This document shows positions 13,001-24,100 of a stretch of 64,000 bases of DNA, piece after piece. Under the pieces are notes generated by a model that was not told the DNA's origin, made no database searches, and saw only the letters and a program-made list of their open reading frames with translations. Each line of letters opens with the position of its first letter. The stretch's first letter is position 1. Source of the stretch: Siderastrea radians (taxonomy: Eukaryota > Cnidaria > Anthozoa > Scleractinia > Rhizangiidae); contig OZ024892.1 in assembly GCA_964017195.1 (NCBI GenBank), forward strand, positions 9,083,366 through 9,147,365, given 5' to 3'. Both the position numbers and the translations under genes were made by a program.

Positions 13001-14786
13001 AAAACATGTGTGTCCTATGTATTAGAATTGACTAGAACTAGCACTCTCGGAAGCAAGCTCTGAGAAAAAGCACTGTTTTTGCATTCGCAAATAGGTTAAA
13101 GAGAGTCAGAAGGATTAATCAAGTTATAGTTGATTCGGTTAGCTTTGCCTTCTAGTGTTGGAAGTTTTACTGACAGAGCGCAAAAACCGGCCGTTCATTG
13201 GTTGAGAGATATGACGTCAAACGCGTCGCCAAATCGAATGGCGGGAAGAAGGCCACAACACTAGTGCGCATGACCAGCGGTTTTTATGTTCTGTCAGTTT
13301 AGCTGTAGTTTCGAACAAAAGGTGACACTTGCTGACCGCTTTCTCTAATTTTTGTAGTTCTGGTCCTTTGATACCATCTTTCGATTACTCGAACCTTTTT
13401 TCGATTTCCCTTGAAAGTTCGAGTCATCGGGAGTCAACCGTATTTAAGCCATGGAAGAACTTTCAAAAGTCTGCCCGACGTTTTTAACCCTTTAAGCCCC
13501 AAGAGTGACAAGCATCTAATTTCTCCTTACAATATCACTACTTGCTTAAACATACAGGTCATGAGAATAAAGAAAAGGATCACCAAAGTTGGTGTGTCTT
13601 GATGTTTAATCAAATTCTCACAAGTAGTATCAAAAGAAATATATGAACAACAGTAAGGAGAACATGCATGTTGATATTGGAGCTTAAAGGGTTAAGTTGG
13701 AATCCAATTCCTTCCTGCCCATGTGATCTCATCTGTAACAAACACTCTTGTTAGCATTTTTAGTGCACTAGAATAGCCATTTTTAACGAAACTGGACCAC
13801 TACGTTTATGTTTCTGTTCATGAAAAACGTAGCATTTAAATTTTCAAAATGATATTGAAAACAGATAACGCAGTCCCTTTAAAAGACGTATTTCTATTTC
13901 TTTTCTTTGGATTCTTCCCTTGCTGGACGATATGAGCTTAAAGCCGGACCGTGCGAATGTTAACATTGTTAACATTGCATAGTTAATTGAACACTTATAA
14001 CTGATATCTTTAATGTGGTGTGCTTGGTAGCTTGATGGAAAATAACTACTTTTTGAAGCGATGAACATCGATATACCATTGCATTGTCTCTTTATTTTTA
14101 TTTAATTGTACATTACTTTGTTCACTGTATTCCAATACTAATTGAGAGCTTCCACTTTTGAGTCAGCTAACAGTTTTTTTAACATTGTGACTCCACATGT
14201 ACAAGCACGAGTTGAACCATCCGGCTATAGTTCATTTAGGAGGAGTCGGTCAGTCTTCTGAAAAACATTGAGTGTTCCCCATAAATACCTACGGACCTAC
14301 GGACTCGAAGTCCAACACCCTAACCACTCGGTCACGCTGCCGCCCATAAAATATTTATTTCCTCCCGTCAAAATATTTATTTCTGCCTATTTCGTTCCTT
14401 CGTCACTCAGTCAGTCGTCAGAAATTACATCTCTTTGTTTCTGTGTGTTCAGGTTGGATTACGATGGTACTCTCAAAGCCGTTCTGATGAGTGAAACTAG
14501 CCGAGACTTGTGGCATAGCACCACGGTTCAAGACACCGCAAGCTTCATCCGTGCATATGGCAAGCTTATCGAGCTCATTAGGGATCCTCGCTTCCCTATT
14601 GAGTTCAAGCTGCACCCTGGAGAAACAATGATTCTCGACAATTTGCGTTTGATGCACAGTCGACGAGGATACCCCCAGGACGAAGAGCGATTCTTCGAGG
14701 GAAATTACATGGACTGGGATCCGGCTTATTCCAAGATGAGAATTCTCGCGAGGAAACTGGGTGTATCTATGAGTCCAACTTTTTGA
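7021..14786 (+). CDS. Gamma-butyrobetaine/trimethyllysine dioxygenase-like protein, copy A
   Basis: Five exons: 7021-7502, 10058-10348, 11949-12054, 12417-12616, 14453-14786, all with GT-AG borders and matching phases, giving 470 residues. The N-terminal domain carries CPCPNC (Cys111, 113, 116) and His158, matching the zinc site of the BBOX N-terminal domain. The catalytic jelly-roll has HND (His282, Asp284) and distal His428 in LMHSRRGY, the expected Fe(II) ligands. Family members hydroxylate trimethylated amines with 2-oxoglutarate in carnitine synthesis. The first ~30 residues are basic and lack acidic residues, so mitochondrial import (as in TMLHE) is possible, while the zinc site favours BBOX. 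The substrate cannot be assigned. Odd points: LSD where copy B has LRD before the zinc cysteines, PEILIIHC where copy B has PGIQFFHC, and no AATAAA where copy B has one (24550-24555). A TTTCAG just before the ATG implies a 5' UTR exon. Introns carry many transposons. Confidence 0.9.
8610..9858. mobile_element. 1.25-kb foldback element with >100-bp inverted repeats
   Basis: The left arm (8610 to about 8740, starting CCTCGTTCCCAGGGCG) and right arm (about 9720-9858, ending CGCCCTGGGGACGAG) are inverted copies. Both contain repeated words of the type GGGTATCCCC/GGGGATACCC. The matching point of intron 1 in gene copy B lacks it, so it entered unit A after the duplication. The interior (8750-9650) has no recognisable transposase. 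Confidence 0.75.
10969..11230 (+). mobile_element. tRNA-derived SINE, degraded
   Basis: It has the same layout as the SINE at 23570-23870: a tRNA-like head (TTGTAGTGGTTAACACC, resembling an A box), then CTTTAGACAAGGAACGTAAC, CCAGGTGTATAAATGGGTGC and a tail resembling GCTTCATGCCAAG. It lies in intron 2 of dioxygenase copy A. Confidence 0.65.
11580..11700. repeat. (ATTC)n/(ACTC)n microsatellite
   Basis: About 30 tetranucleotide units with a central CACT variant block. It follows AATAAATAAAGTT, the same word that precedes ATTCATTC at 4250-4270, so it probably grew from the 3' tail of a retroposon. Confidence 0.9.
12812..13440. mobile_element. Pogo-like (Tc1/mariner) MITE with TA target duplication
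   Basis: The left end CAGTTGACTCTCGAA and the right end TCGGGAGTCAACCG are inverted and sit between TA dinucleotides (12810-12811 and 13441-13442). Repeated TAACTCGAA/TTCGAGT words inside are typical of pogo/Tigger ends. 629 bp, no transposase. It is in intron 4 of dioxygenase copy A; no counterpart was seen in copy B. Confidence 0.75.
13488..13691. mobile_element. 204-bp MITE with TTAA target duplication
   Basis: Ends are CCCTTTAAGCCCC and GGAGCTTAAAGGG, flanked by TTAA (13484-13487, 13692-13695). The copy at 38149-38352 is also exactly 204 bp with TTAA on both sides. Degraded relatives are at 22753-22970, 25208-25332, 28803-28993 and, inverted, about 42945-43150. TTAA duplication suggests mobilisation by a piggyBac-type transposase. 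Confidence 0.8.
14290..14347 (-). mobile_element. tRNA-Ser-like SINE head, truncated
   Basis: On the minus strand GGCGGCAGCGTGACCGAGTG is followed by GTTAGGGTGTTGGACTTCGA. This matches a type-II tRNA (Ser/Leu-like) 5' half with A box and anticodon arm. The T arm and B box are missing, so it is a SINE remnant, not a tRNA gene. Confidence 0.6.
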
Positions 14787-15140
14787 GGTTTTTGTTATTC
14801 AAAGGAAACATGATGAAATTTTGAACAATGTTGAAAGGTTTATATTTGTTTAACTTTTCAGCTTTATAGAAACGGATTTTATTAGTTCTCAACTAAGAAA
14901 TGTGATTTATCGTACCTTTGACGTGTTTGCTGCCATCCCCTCCCCACGTCTTCCCCGCACCCGTCTCCCTGTGATAACGTGAATCCCTGACAGTATGAAC
15001 CCCATCCCTCATTCCTTGGTTATCCACCTGTTCTAGCCTTCGCGAAGAAGGACGTGATGAAATATTTTGACCATAGCGTGACTCAGTTAGGTCAACTTTT
15101 TTTTTTTAAACGAACTGACATCTCAACGTGTACATTCTAA

Positions 15141-15547
15141 GGAGCCGATTACATGAGCCGGGCTGGCTCGGTAACAGGGCTGGCTAGGTCTACCGAGATG
15201 ACTGCTCAGCCCGGTATTACATGAGGCGGGCCAGCCCGCCCGCGGCTAAATTTAGAAGCTGTCTTGTGAAAAGATGTCTACATCAAAGAGCACGAATCGA
15301 GTGCTTTTACTTTCGCTAATCCATTATTTTGGTGTATTATTTTCAGTTTAAAGTAGCTTATGGTCTGATAAACCTTTATGTGTTATATAGAAAGAGAAAT
15401 ATCGATCTTCTGGTGAGCCATTATGCTTTGAAGCGAAATTTAGTGACGGGAAAGTGTTGGCCCGGCTAGCCGGCTAGACGTGCCGAGATCCCGGCAAACC
15501 GAGCCAGCCCGGTTAACCGGGCCAGCCCGCCTCATGTAATCGGCCCC
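15141..15547. mobile_element. Harbinger-like MITE, 407 bp, TAA duplication
   Basis: Ends GGAGCCGATTACATGAG and CTCATGTAATCGGCCCC are inverted, and GC-rich subterminal CCGGGCTGGC/GCCAGCCCGG blocks recur on both sides. TAA flanks both ends (15138-15140, 15548-15550), which fits the TWA duplication of PIF/Harbinger elements. The class assignment is inference. Confidence 0.7.
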
Positions 15548-16053
15548 TAAATAACAATAGCACGGAAATTTAAATAGATTTATTGAAATGAAACTTATCT
15601 AAAAATCTAAAGGAAACGGGTATCTACTGAAAAAAAAAAATGTAAAAGTCTATTTTTAGGTGAGTGACTTGGCGCAAGGAAGGAACTTCCCCAAATCGGC
15701 TTTTGTGTTTCAATGACGCAATGTTCACGTGTCACGATACGTAGCATGAATCGTTGGCTTTCAAAGCTCGCTAGCACCTTTGTCCTTGCTCTCGTCGAAG
15801 AGAAGTTAACTCCATTGAATTCCTTGTACTTTTCTACACAAATTTCCTTGAGATTTCGTCGAAGCAAAGCAAAACGAAACTGCCAAAAAATGCTTGCATT
15901 TCACTTTTGAATATTTAACCTTGTTTATTTACCAGGCTCGGTCGAGTGACCCGATCGAATCGGCACCTTTCAAGGCTTGCTAGCATCTTTGTCCTTTCTG
16001 TCGTCGACACCGTCCTTTCATGAAGATTTTGGCGAATCGATCCTCAACGACTG

Positions 16054-16202
16054 TAGCCTGTTCCAGGCGTTCAGATAGTGGAGCGCGAGCGAAAAATAAA
16101 GCGAGCGAAAGAGCGGGAAAAAACGAGCCTCGTTTTTTCCCTCTCTTTCGCTCGCTTTCTTTTTCGCTCGCGCTCTACTATCTGAACGCCTGGAACAGGC
16201 TA
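16054..16202. mobile_element. 149-bp near-perfect palindrome MITE
   Basis: TAGCCTGTTCCAGGCGTTCA at the left is mirrored at the right end. The arms pair across almost the whole element, with AGCGAGCGAAAGAG-type words around the centre. It also creates mirror-image open frames on both strands that are not genes. Confidence 0.8.
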
Positions 16203-16409
16203 AAACGACTGAAGATATTATACGCTTATGCTGACCTAAAGTTTGCAACGCGTATTTGTTTGGCCGAGGGAAGTCTGGGACAAATACCCCCCCCCACCCA
16301 CCCACCCACCTCCACCGAAAAGAGAACCAAAAAACCGGGTATTACTGGACTGCGAAAGGCAAAACCACAGCGACAAACTAATGAGGAGTGCCGGATCTTG
16401 TGTAGACCT

Positions 16410-16555
16410 GGTCCAGTAAAAATCTTGAAGACGAAAGTAAACAACAGTAAACTGATCCTTTCGGCAAAAATATTGAGAAATTAAAATGCAAACAGAAATT
16501 TCTCAATCTTTTCGCCGTAAGGATCAGTTCACTGTTGTTTACTAATTACTGGACC
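16410..16555. mobile_element. 146-bp hairpin MITE
   Basis: The arms GGTCCAGTA...GTAAACAACAG and CTGTTGTTTAC...TACTGGACC are inverted. Inner arms AATATTGAGAAATT and AATTTCTCAATCTT flank a short loop near 16482-16495. Confidence 0.7.
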
Positions 16556-17785
16556 CCGTCCTGATGGCGGGGTAATCAGAATATTGCTGACACAACAGCT
16601 GATCATGAGCTAACGCCTGCTAATATTAGACAGTTGTTAGGAAACCAGACTGCATAGCGAGAGTTGTTGATCTAGGCTTTGTAGTCAAGCCGGTGCGCCC
16701 ATCGATCCGGTAAACCTTTGGCGGAGGCCCCCGAAGAGAACTGACGAACTGATTAATTTTCTTAAGCTATGAAAGTTCGAAGTAACATTTCTGTTTTCAA
16801 TATCATCAGTGATAAAAAAAAAAGCTTCACACGGGCTTCTACAGCCTGAAATGTCTGCAAATATAAGCGAACAAACAGACAGACGGCTTCGATCATTGGT
16901 GCTGTCTGTGACTGTACGGTAGCCATATTTGTCGTCACGCTCAGCCGTCTAGAAGGATAGATGCGTGACTAGTTTGGGAGAACAGCATGCAAATGAATAC
17001 CAGATTTACAGAAAGAGAAACTGAGGCGCCATTCATGTGTTAATCGAGATCAAGGTAAGCCGAGAACATTCCCTAATTTCCCTGCAATTATTGTATTGAG
17101 TGTTAGGCATAGTTAAAATAATCTAAGGCACACAAAGCGAGTTAATCTTCGGCGTTTAATACAACGTCGCCTTCTCCGAGGCATCGAGAGGCATATCAGT
17201 GCAAGGCTGTCTAGTACATCAAAACACGAATACGGTGCAGATCACAAGACTGCAGGATTACTGGGATTAACTCACAACACGTATACTAACTGTAAAATTT
17301 ATTTCAACAAAATGGAAATTTGTGGATCTACTAAACAAGTTAAACAGAACAACCCATGCATTAAGACACGAATCTCAGAAAAGAGTGACTGGTTCAACAG
17401 ACAAAAGTAACCTAAATTCAGCCGTCTTTCTCTTCCACGTTTAGTTAAAGCTGAAAGTAAGCTGTATACGATTATCGTGCATTACAATTTATGGCAAAGC
17501 AGAGAAATTACGGCGGACGTCTGCATCTGATTATGCAAAGTTATTCACAATTTATACAATTCAACCCAACATGTAGGCGTACAACGTAACATTCGTGACC
17601 TGAGATGTCGGCTGAAAAGGACCAAGCCAAGCGCCGAAGATTGCGAGAAAACACTGAAGCAAACACTGAAGCAAACATGTATTTTTTGTATTTTTATTTC
17701 CCTTTGTCTTTCCTTTGTTTCCCCAGTTATATAGTAGTTTATGCACATTTTCTTTGTCACGCCATCTTCGATTTAAATTCTCTTT

Positions 17786-18038
17786 GAAATTATGAATATA
17801 TGAAGTTCATATATTTGAACTGCGGAATGAAGAAATAAATGTAAAGAAGATCCTCGCAGTTATTAACGCAACTTATGCAGTTGCGAAAAGAAAGCCTGAA
17901 AAAGTCCCGGCAAGCCTGATTTTTTCAGGCTTTCTTTTCGCAACTGCATAAGTTGCGTTAATAACTGCGAGGATCTTCTTTACATTTATTTCTTCATTCC
18001 GCAGTTCAAATATATGAACTTCATATATTCATAATTTC
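17786..18038. mobile_element. 253-bp near-perfect palindrome MITE
   Basis: GAAATTATGAATATATGAAG at the left is repeated inverted at the right end, and the arms pair almost base for base to a small loop around 17905-17915 (GTCCCGGCAAGC). The matching place in unit A (near 5905) lacks it. The high arm identity suggests a fairly recent insertion. Confidence 0.8.
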
Positions 18039-18087
18039 ATCTTCATCTTTCCCGGGTATATTACGAACCAATTTAATGACCAGCTCC

Positions 18088-18130
18088 CAGTTGGCTTGAT
18101 AGCTCAATTGGTTAGAGCGCTGCACCAGAG
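18088..18130 (+). mobile_element. tRNA-like SINE head
   Basis: TAGCTCAATTGGTTAGAGCG followed by CTGCACC matches the D-arm and A box of a tRNA. No B box follows, and the sequence changes abruptly to the shared duplicated block (AGTTCTGAAGTCACG), which is present at 6580 without the SINE. Confidence 0.55.
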
Positions 18131-19225
18131 TTCTGAAGTCACGTGATCTGTGACCTCTAATGGTCGGAGAAGTCGCGGTACATTTCCGTCAGGTCACGTG
18201 ACTCGACCCTATTGTGACCAAGACTCCACTCGAAAGTTCATTGGTTGTAATTTTCTTGTTTTCCTACTCCTACACCGTCAGGTCACGCGACTTGACCCTA
18301 TTGTGATCAAGACTCCAGTCGAAAGCTCATTCGTTGTAATTTTCATGTCTTCATACTCCTACTTAGAACTTGGATTTAAATAGCTGTTGTCTGCTGTTTT
18401 CTGTGTTTTGATGATTTGAGGTTTGCGAGGGCGATTCTACAAAGTAACTAGACTAAAGAAGGGAGTGGGGGGGGGGGGGAGGATGAAAACAAGCCACTGA
18501 CGAATCAGGTACCCTAGACACAAGAGGCATTTCCCACGCTCCTTTTGACTGCGCCGGAAGTTACGTTTCTCTTACGACCACTCGTCGAGCGGCCTTTGGT
18601 TGGCCTGTCCAATAATCGGGCGTTTAACCACAGCCTGACCTTTAAACATGGTAAACCTGCGGTTTCACAAAGCTCAAACGACTATCATCTCTATTCACAG
18701 GAACCCAATATTTACTGTTCATCTGAGAGACCACTTAACTCAATCGACTTCCAGCACTAATGCCGTGCTGTGCTAATGCTGTGCTAATGTATGTTGTGTA
18801 TTAAGCTCTAGACTTTGAGTGTAACACGTTTGGTAAATAATGTAATCTGTAAAGGAAACTGTACGTGGACAACAGTCAAGGAATTTTTGCTGTGGAGTCT
18901 GGAGCCCCGGAAGCCTTCCTCTACTTGGAGCCCGGAGAAAAATGCTCATTCTGGCTACGTGGAGCCCTCAAGGGATGCAATAGGGCCCTGGAGCCCCAAT
19001 TGTTCTGTCTTAGAGCTCTGGAGCCACGCACTTCTTTGCCCGGAGCCTTGGGCCCTACCCCCTTCACCCCGAGACTGAAAGTAGCGACGGAAGGACGCTA
19101 CGTTCGGAATGTCACTGAAAAGCCCCACCAGGGGAGTGTCAATAAAGTATTGTATTGTAGTAACTTTATGAGATAAGATCAGCAGTAGATGATTTCCAAG
19201 CAACCTCATATAATTCCTTTCAGCA
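18131..19225. other. 5' flank of dioxygenase copy B
   Basis: No protein gene. Conserved with 6580-7020: the words TGCTGTGCTAATGCTGTGCT (about 18770) and the GGAGCC-rich block (18890-19075). 18180-18320 contains a local direct repeat (GTCAGGTCACGTGACTCGAC and GTCAGGTCACGCGACTTGAC). Likely promoter or 5' UTR, unproven. Confidence 0.45.
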
Positions 19226-21129
19226 ATGCTGAAAATACCACAAAGTCTCTTGAAAACGCAGCGGTTCTCCATCCCTCGCCTGCAACGCCAAGCAACAAAC
19301 GCCCGCTTTCTTTACATATACAGCAAAGCAGAACAACCAGGTGTTGTCATCAGAGAAAAGAAACCCACGCAACTGAATTACAGAGCTGCCTTCTGCACCA
19401 CTGCTAGCAAGTTCAACTTTCTTTCTTTTCAACCAAGTTGGTCACAGTCAGATGTGAGAATAATCCACACGGATCTCTCCGAAAACCTTGTTGCTGTCAC
19501 GTGGGACGACGGGAACAAGAACCGGTATCCTTTGATATACCTCAGGGATATTTGCCCTTGCCCAAGCTGTGTGCATCCTGATTTTCAGCAAAGAATCTCT
19601 GATGTGCTGGTTACCTGTGGTCTTGACTACAGCTCTACCGCTGTAAATGTTTTACAAGATGGAAATATATTGGAGATAACCTGGTCAGACAACCACGTTA
19701 GCAGGTAAGCTACGTCGTTCACAAGTAAATATCCAAAAATCTTTGAGAAGAAAACAAAGACGCCCATTCCAAACGCGTGAGAACTAAACAAGTTAAACCT
19801 TCTTTTGAAATATATGAAATATTTTAACTTTATTTACCTGCACAGCAAAAATTTTCCCCTAGTTCGTTTTGATCACGTGTCATGTCACGGTACCGTGCCA
19901 TGCACACGTGATTAGAGTGTTCCAAAATTTAGGCCCTTTCTGTATTCAGGGTGAATTGCACCTGAAGCGAGGGGCCTATGATGGGCTCGAAAGTACAACT
20001 GGGGATATCTACGTTGAACTGGAATTTTCCGTTATGTGCGTAGCGCCGCCCGCACATCGAATACGCTAACTTTCAGAGCTGGTCTCGAGACCCTCTCAAG
20101 GGGTTAAAAGTTGAGGGGGAGTGGGGAGAGGAATGAGGATGCAGTTGTCGGGGTAGGCTCAGTCTCCAGCCGTGAGTGTCTCGATGCGCCCGCGATTCTC
20201 GCCACCTTCACGGCTGGGCGCACGGGTTTGGTTATTGTTTAGACTGACCAATCAGGGACAAGCCCCCTGAAATTTGCGGGGCAGAATGCAGCCATAATTT
20301 AGCGGGGATTTGGTGCTATTTTCGATAATTATCCAAGATGGTGGACGCTGCGAGGGTTGACCGTAATTTTCAGAATGCTTCCTTATACGCTTTTCATGAG
20401 TTTGGTCTTGATCATTTCAAGGAACAACAGCGTCTTGCTATGAATTTGTAATGACGTCACGGACATGCCCCAAACCCGTGCGCCCAGCCGTGAAGGTGGC
20501 GAGAATCGCGGGCGCATCGGGACGCTCACGGCTGGAAACTGAGCCTATTGTCGGGGACGAGAAAAGCAGCATTTGTGCGCCGGCAGAAAGCGTAAGACTT
20601 AAAGGAGATATTGTACAATGGGAAGGAACGTTTTTAACCTTTTCCTTCCTCCTTTTAATAGCCGATGCCTCTCTAAACAAAAGGGATCACCTCACATTTT
20701 GTCAACCACAGCCTCTTGAATTCGTTTAATAGAGAATATTGATTCATAATGACAGGTTTGAGTCCCACTGGTTGCGTGACAGACAATTGCGGGACGAGCA
20801 AGATGAAACAAATGAAAGTAACGGACTCGTGAAAAAAGGCGTGATCACATGGGGTAGAGAAATGGCTTCAAAGATCCCTACAGTAAAACATCAGCAGGCC
20901 ATGACAGATGACTGGGAGCTGCTGAAAATGTTGGACTACCTTGTTTGCTATGGATTTGTTGTTGTAAAAAACGGCCCTACAAAAGAAGGAGAGTTCATGA
21001 ACCTGGTTGGACGCGTGGGTCATACGATATCTTCCTTTTGTGGGTAAGATTTTGATGCATGAGAAACTTTTTAAACTAAATCACTGAAGCATAAGGTCAG
21101 CGAAAGAAAGAATATGATATTAATAAATC

Positions 21130-21162
<33 letters not shown>

Positions 21163-24100
21163 TCATATTATTATTATTATTTTGCCACATCACAGACAAC
21201 AATACAAAGATAATAAATAAATGAAAAGCAAGAAACAAGAAAGAATGATGGCAATACTGACTAGGAGGCCTAAAGGAAACTATGAAGCTTTGAAGGAATC
21301 TATAGTGTATTTCATTTGTTCTTTATGATGGCTCTCTAAAAGAGTACAATGTCAAGGACATTTCCTTCTCTTGATCTGCTAGGACCATTTCATGAACGAA
21401 AATAGGTATTTACATTTAATAAATATGTAATTTGTATGTCAGTTCATTTTTCACCCAAAAATGCAAATTTCTCGTCACATAGTACCTTAAAGCACTAACG
21501 TTGATAAGCCAGGTACTTGGCTCATTTAAACATGTGGATTGGACACAGTACTTTATCTACCGAAAGCTTACTAGCAGATTGCTCCTCGACATGGTGTAGT
21601 CAGTAGTGATCTGAACGATGATTCCATTTCTAATTACATTCCAGAAATCCGTGGAAATTACCAAGTTCGCTGTCTAATACGAAGCTGTACAACACTACGA
21701 AGGAGCTGCCTTTTCACAATGATATGCACTTCGTACAGAGTGTACCAGGGGTAAGCCACGTAAATATCCCCCCGGGGGACCCCCTCTCCATATAGTGCTG
21801 ACGGGTGTCCTCGTCATAAGTTGTACCTTCCAGGGTATATCTGATGTACTTTTTTTTAAATCAAAACAACCCAAACTCAGTAAGTTTTGCCGTGGAATAA
21901 GGGTGGACGGGTGGTGGAATCTTATACCGACTTAACCTACAATTTTAGGGATGAAACTTTGGGATACTTCACGTAAAACTAACTTTGTTCTTGCAACCCC
22001 GTAACCATACCTACCCCACCCCATTTTTTAATGTTTCCCATTGCTGAAAAATCAGTGCTTAGATATTAAAACCCGGTAGTGCCTATAGGCCTAAATACTA
22101 AAAGGTTCTACAAGTGAATCAGTGCTTTAACTTAAAATACCTAAGTTAGTTCTTAAGCGACGTATATATTTTCTGATCCTCTGTCTCAGCATTTTTTCCT
22201 CCAAATTACAGATCCAATTTTTCCACTGCCTCAAACAAGCTTCCACTGGCGGAGAATCCAGACTACTTGATGGCTTCCAAGTGGCGATCGAACTAAAACG
22301 AAAGGATCCCGAGGCTTTCCGAATACTTACCGACTGCTATGTTGTAAATTACGAAGATGATTGTGAAGTCCACGGGGATTTAATCACACGGCCAAAGAAA
22401 CCATCCATCTGGTAAGATAGCAAAAGCTAATCTAAAAGACGATGAGCTCAAGCTACAAATATAAACACTTCCACAATTTAAAGGGGCACTGTTGTGGTGG
22501 TTTTCCAGTTTTTGGGTCAAAACGGTTTTAAATTTGTGTGGGTGTTTCTTGGTGTTGCAGAAGCCATTGTTGGTTAACTATTATGTTTTAGTTAGGGTGT
22601 TGTTTCGTGTTGTTTTTTTTAATCGTTTGTTTTAAGTCAGTTTGGTGGTCAAAACATTCTCACCACAAAGAATATATATCTAAGAACTTTGTTCATGCAT
22701 GAAATGCTTAAACAGACCACCAATACGCTGAAATAAGGTAAATTTTTTTTAACCAGTTAAGCCCAAACAGTGAAAGAAAGAAAATGAAATTTCTTTTTAT
22801 ATCATCACTGCTTGTTCAAACATCAAGTGATGAGAATAAAGGAAACAGTCACCATGGATAAGATGTCTTGATATTTAGACAAATTCTCCTCACTAGTTCC
22901 ATAAGAAATCTATGGAGAACAGTGAGGAGAATATGCATTTTCATATCAGGGCTTAAAGGGTGAAAGAAGGAACAGGCCACAATCAGGTTTTACCGGTTTT
23001 GTGTAAAACACGGTGAGGGAACTTGAAACATCGGCCCAGCGTTTTCAGCTTGGAATCCGTTTCCTTCTTGGTCATCTGCAGCCAAACACACTTACTAGGA
23101 TTTCTTGTGGACTAGAATAGCGATTTTTCACGTTTCAGTTGAATTTTAAAAATTATGTTAAAACAGGCACTGCATTCCCTTCAAAAGAAGTAGTTATTTC
23201 CTTCTTTCAGAGAAAGATTTATCTAGTTGAACGATATGAGCGCAGAACCAGACCGTGCACGGAGGAGAGAAAGGTCCTCCCATGATACTTTGCGTGAAAA
23301 TTTTGCGCTTTCGTTTTTGCCACGTCACGTAAACGTTGTTGTTGGCGTGGAAAATACTGGGTTGTTAGGTGGATGTTTTCCAATGAGACCGAGCGAATGT
23401 TCACACTGTTTACATTGCATTGTTTATAGAATCCTAATAAGGTATCTTTAATGTGGTGTATTTGGTAGATTGATTGAAAATAATTACTTTTGAGAGTGAT
23501 GGACATTGTTATGCCGTTGCATGCTTTCTTTATTTTGATTTAGCTGTACATTGCTTTGTTAACTTCCGGGGCGCGGTGGTGTAGTGGTTAGCGCGTTGGA
23601 CTTCAGATCTGAAGGTTGGTAGTTCGACGCCTGCTCCCCACGTGTTTTACCTTAGACAAGGAACTTTACCCCACATTGTCTCTCTCTACCCAGGTGTATA
23701 AATGGGTACCGGCGACATACTGCTGGGGGTAACTGGCATCCTATCCAGTGGGGAGTAGCAATACTCTCAGTTCTTTTATGCTACAGAAATCGGGATAAGC
23801 TCCAGTGGTGTGGGCCTCTTCTGGCTCGTTACCTAGTTCACTTCCAGCCACTAACAGACTGTTCATTTTTGACAAACGAGGGGGTTAGTTTTTAAAGAAA
23901 CGGTGGTGCTGCGTCGGTGGGGACGTGAAACACAGAATTTTGGATTTATCAACTGAGTTGATAAGGTAGATTGGCCACCAATCTCTTTACGGTGGCCAAA
24001 CTACCTTATCAACTCAGTTGATAAATCCAAAATTTTGCGTTCATTTTTGAGTCCGCTAGCAGTTTTTACACTTCTTTGCTTCTTTAATTTGTGTTTAGGT

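Larger units (their letters stand above)
1615..16720. repeat. Tandem segmental duplication, unit A
   Basis: Blocks in the same order and orientation recur in unit B (16996-24805): the 1615-1800 head block; 5690-5905 matching 17604-17790; 6580-6620 matching 18130-18170; 6690-6770 matching 18730-18808; all five dioxygenase exons with much of the intron sequence; and a tail block (16570-16720 matching 24665-24805). Unit A is about twice as long as B, mainly because elements at 2467-4500, 8610-9858, 12812-13440 and 15141-16555 are absent from the matching places in B. The two units abut directly. Confidence 0.85.
14787..16995. other. Spacer between the dioxygenase genes
   Basis: No protein gene. 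14787-14900 continues the 3' flank shared with 24433-24550 and then diverges. The rest holds three inverted-repeat elements listed separately. 16570-16720 is the shared tail block (GAGCTAACGCCTGCTAATAT) also found at 24690-24800 and more weakly at 38358-38450. 15550-15950 shows nothing recognisable. Confidence 0.6.

Noticed and set aside
16018..16484. Matching Ser/Arg-rich frames on both strands
   Set aside because: Mirror translations of a palindromic MITE.
17605..17787. 60-codon frame starting MSAEKDQAKRRR upstream of dioxygenase copy B
   Set aside because: The matching block in unit A (5690-5905) lacks the frame, so it is probably UTR or promoter sequence.
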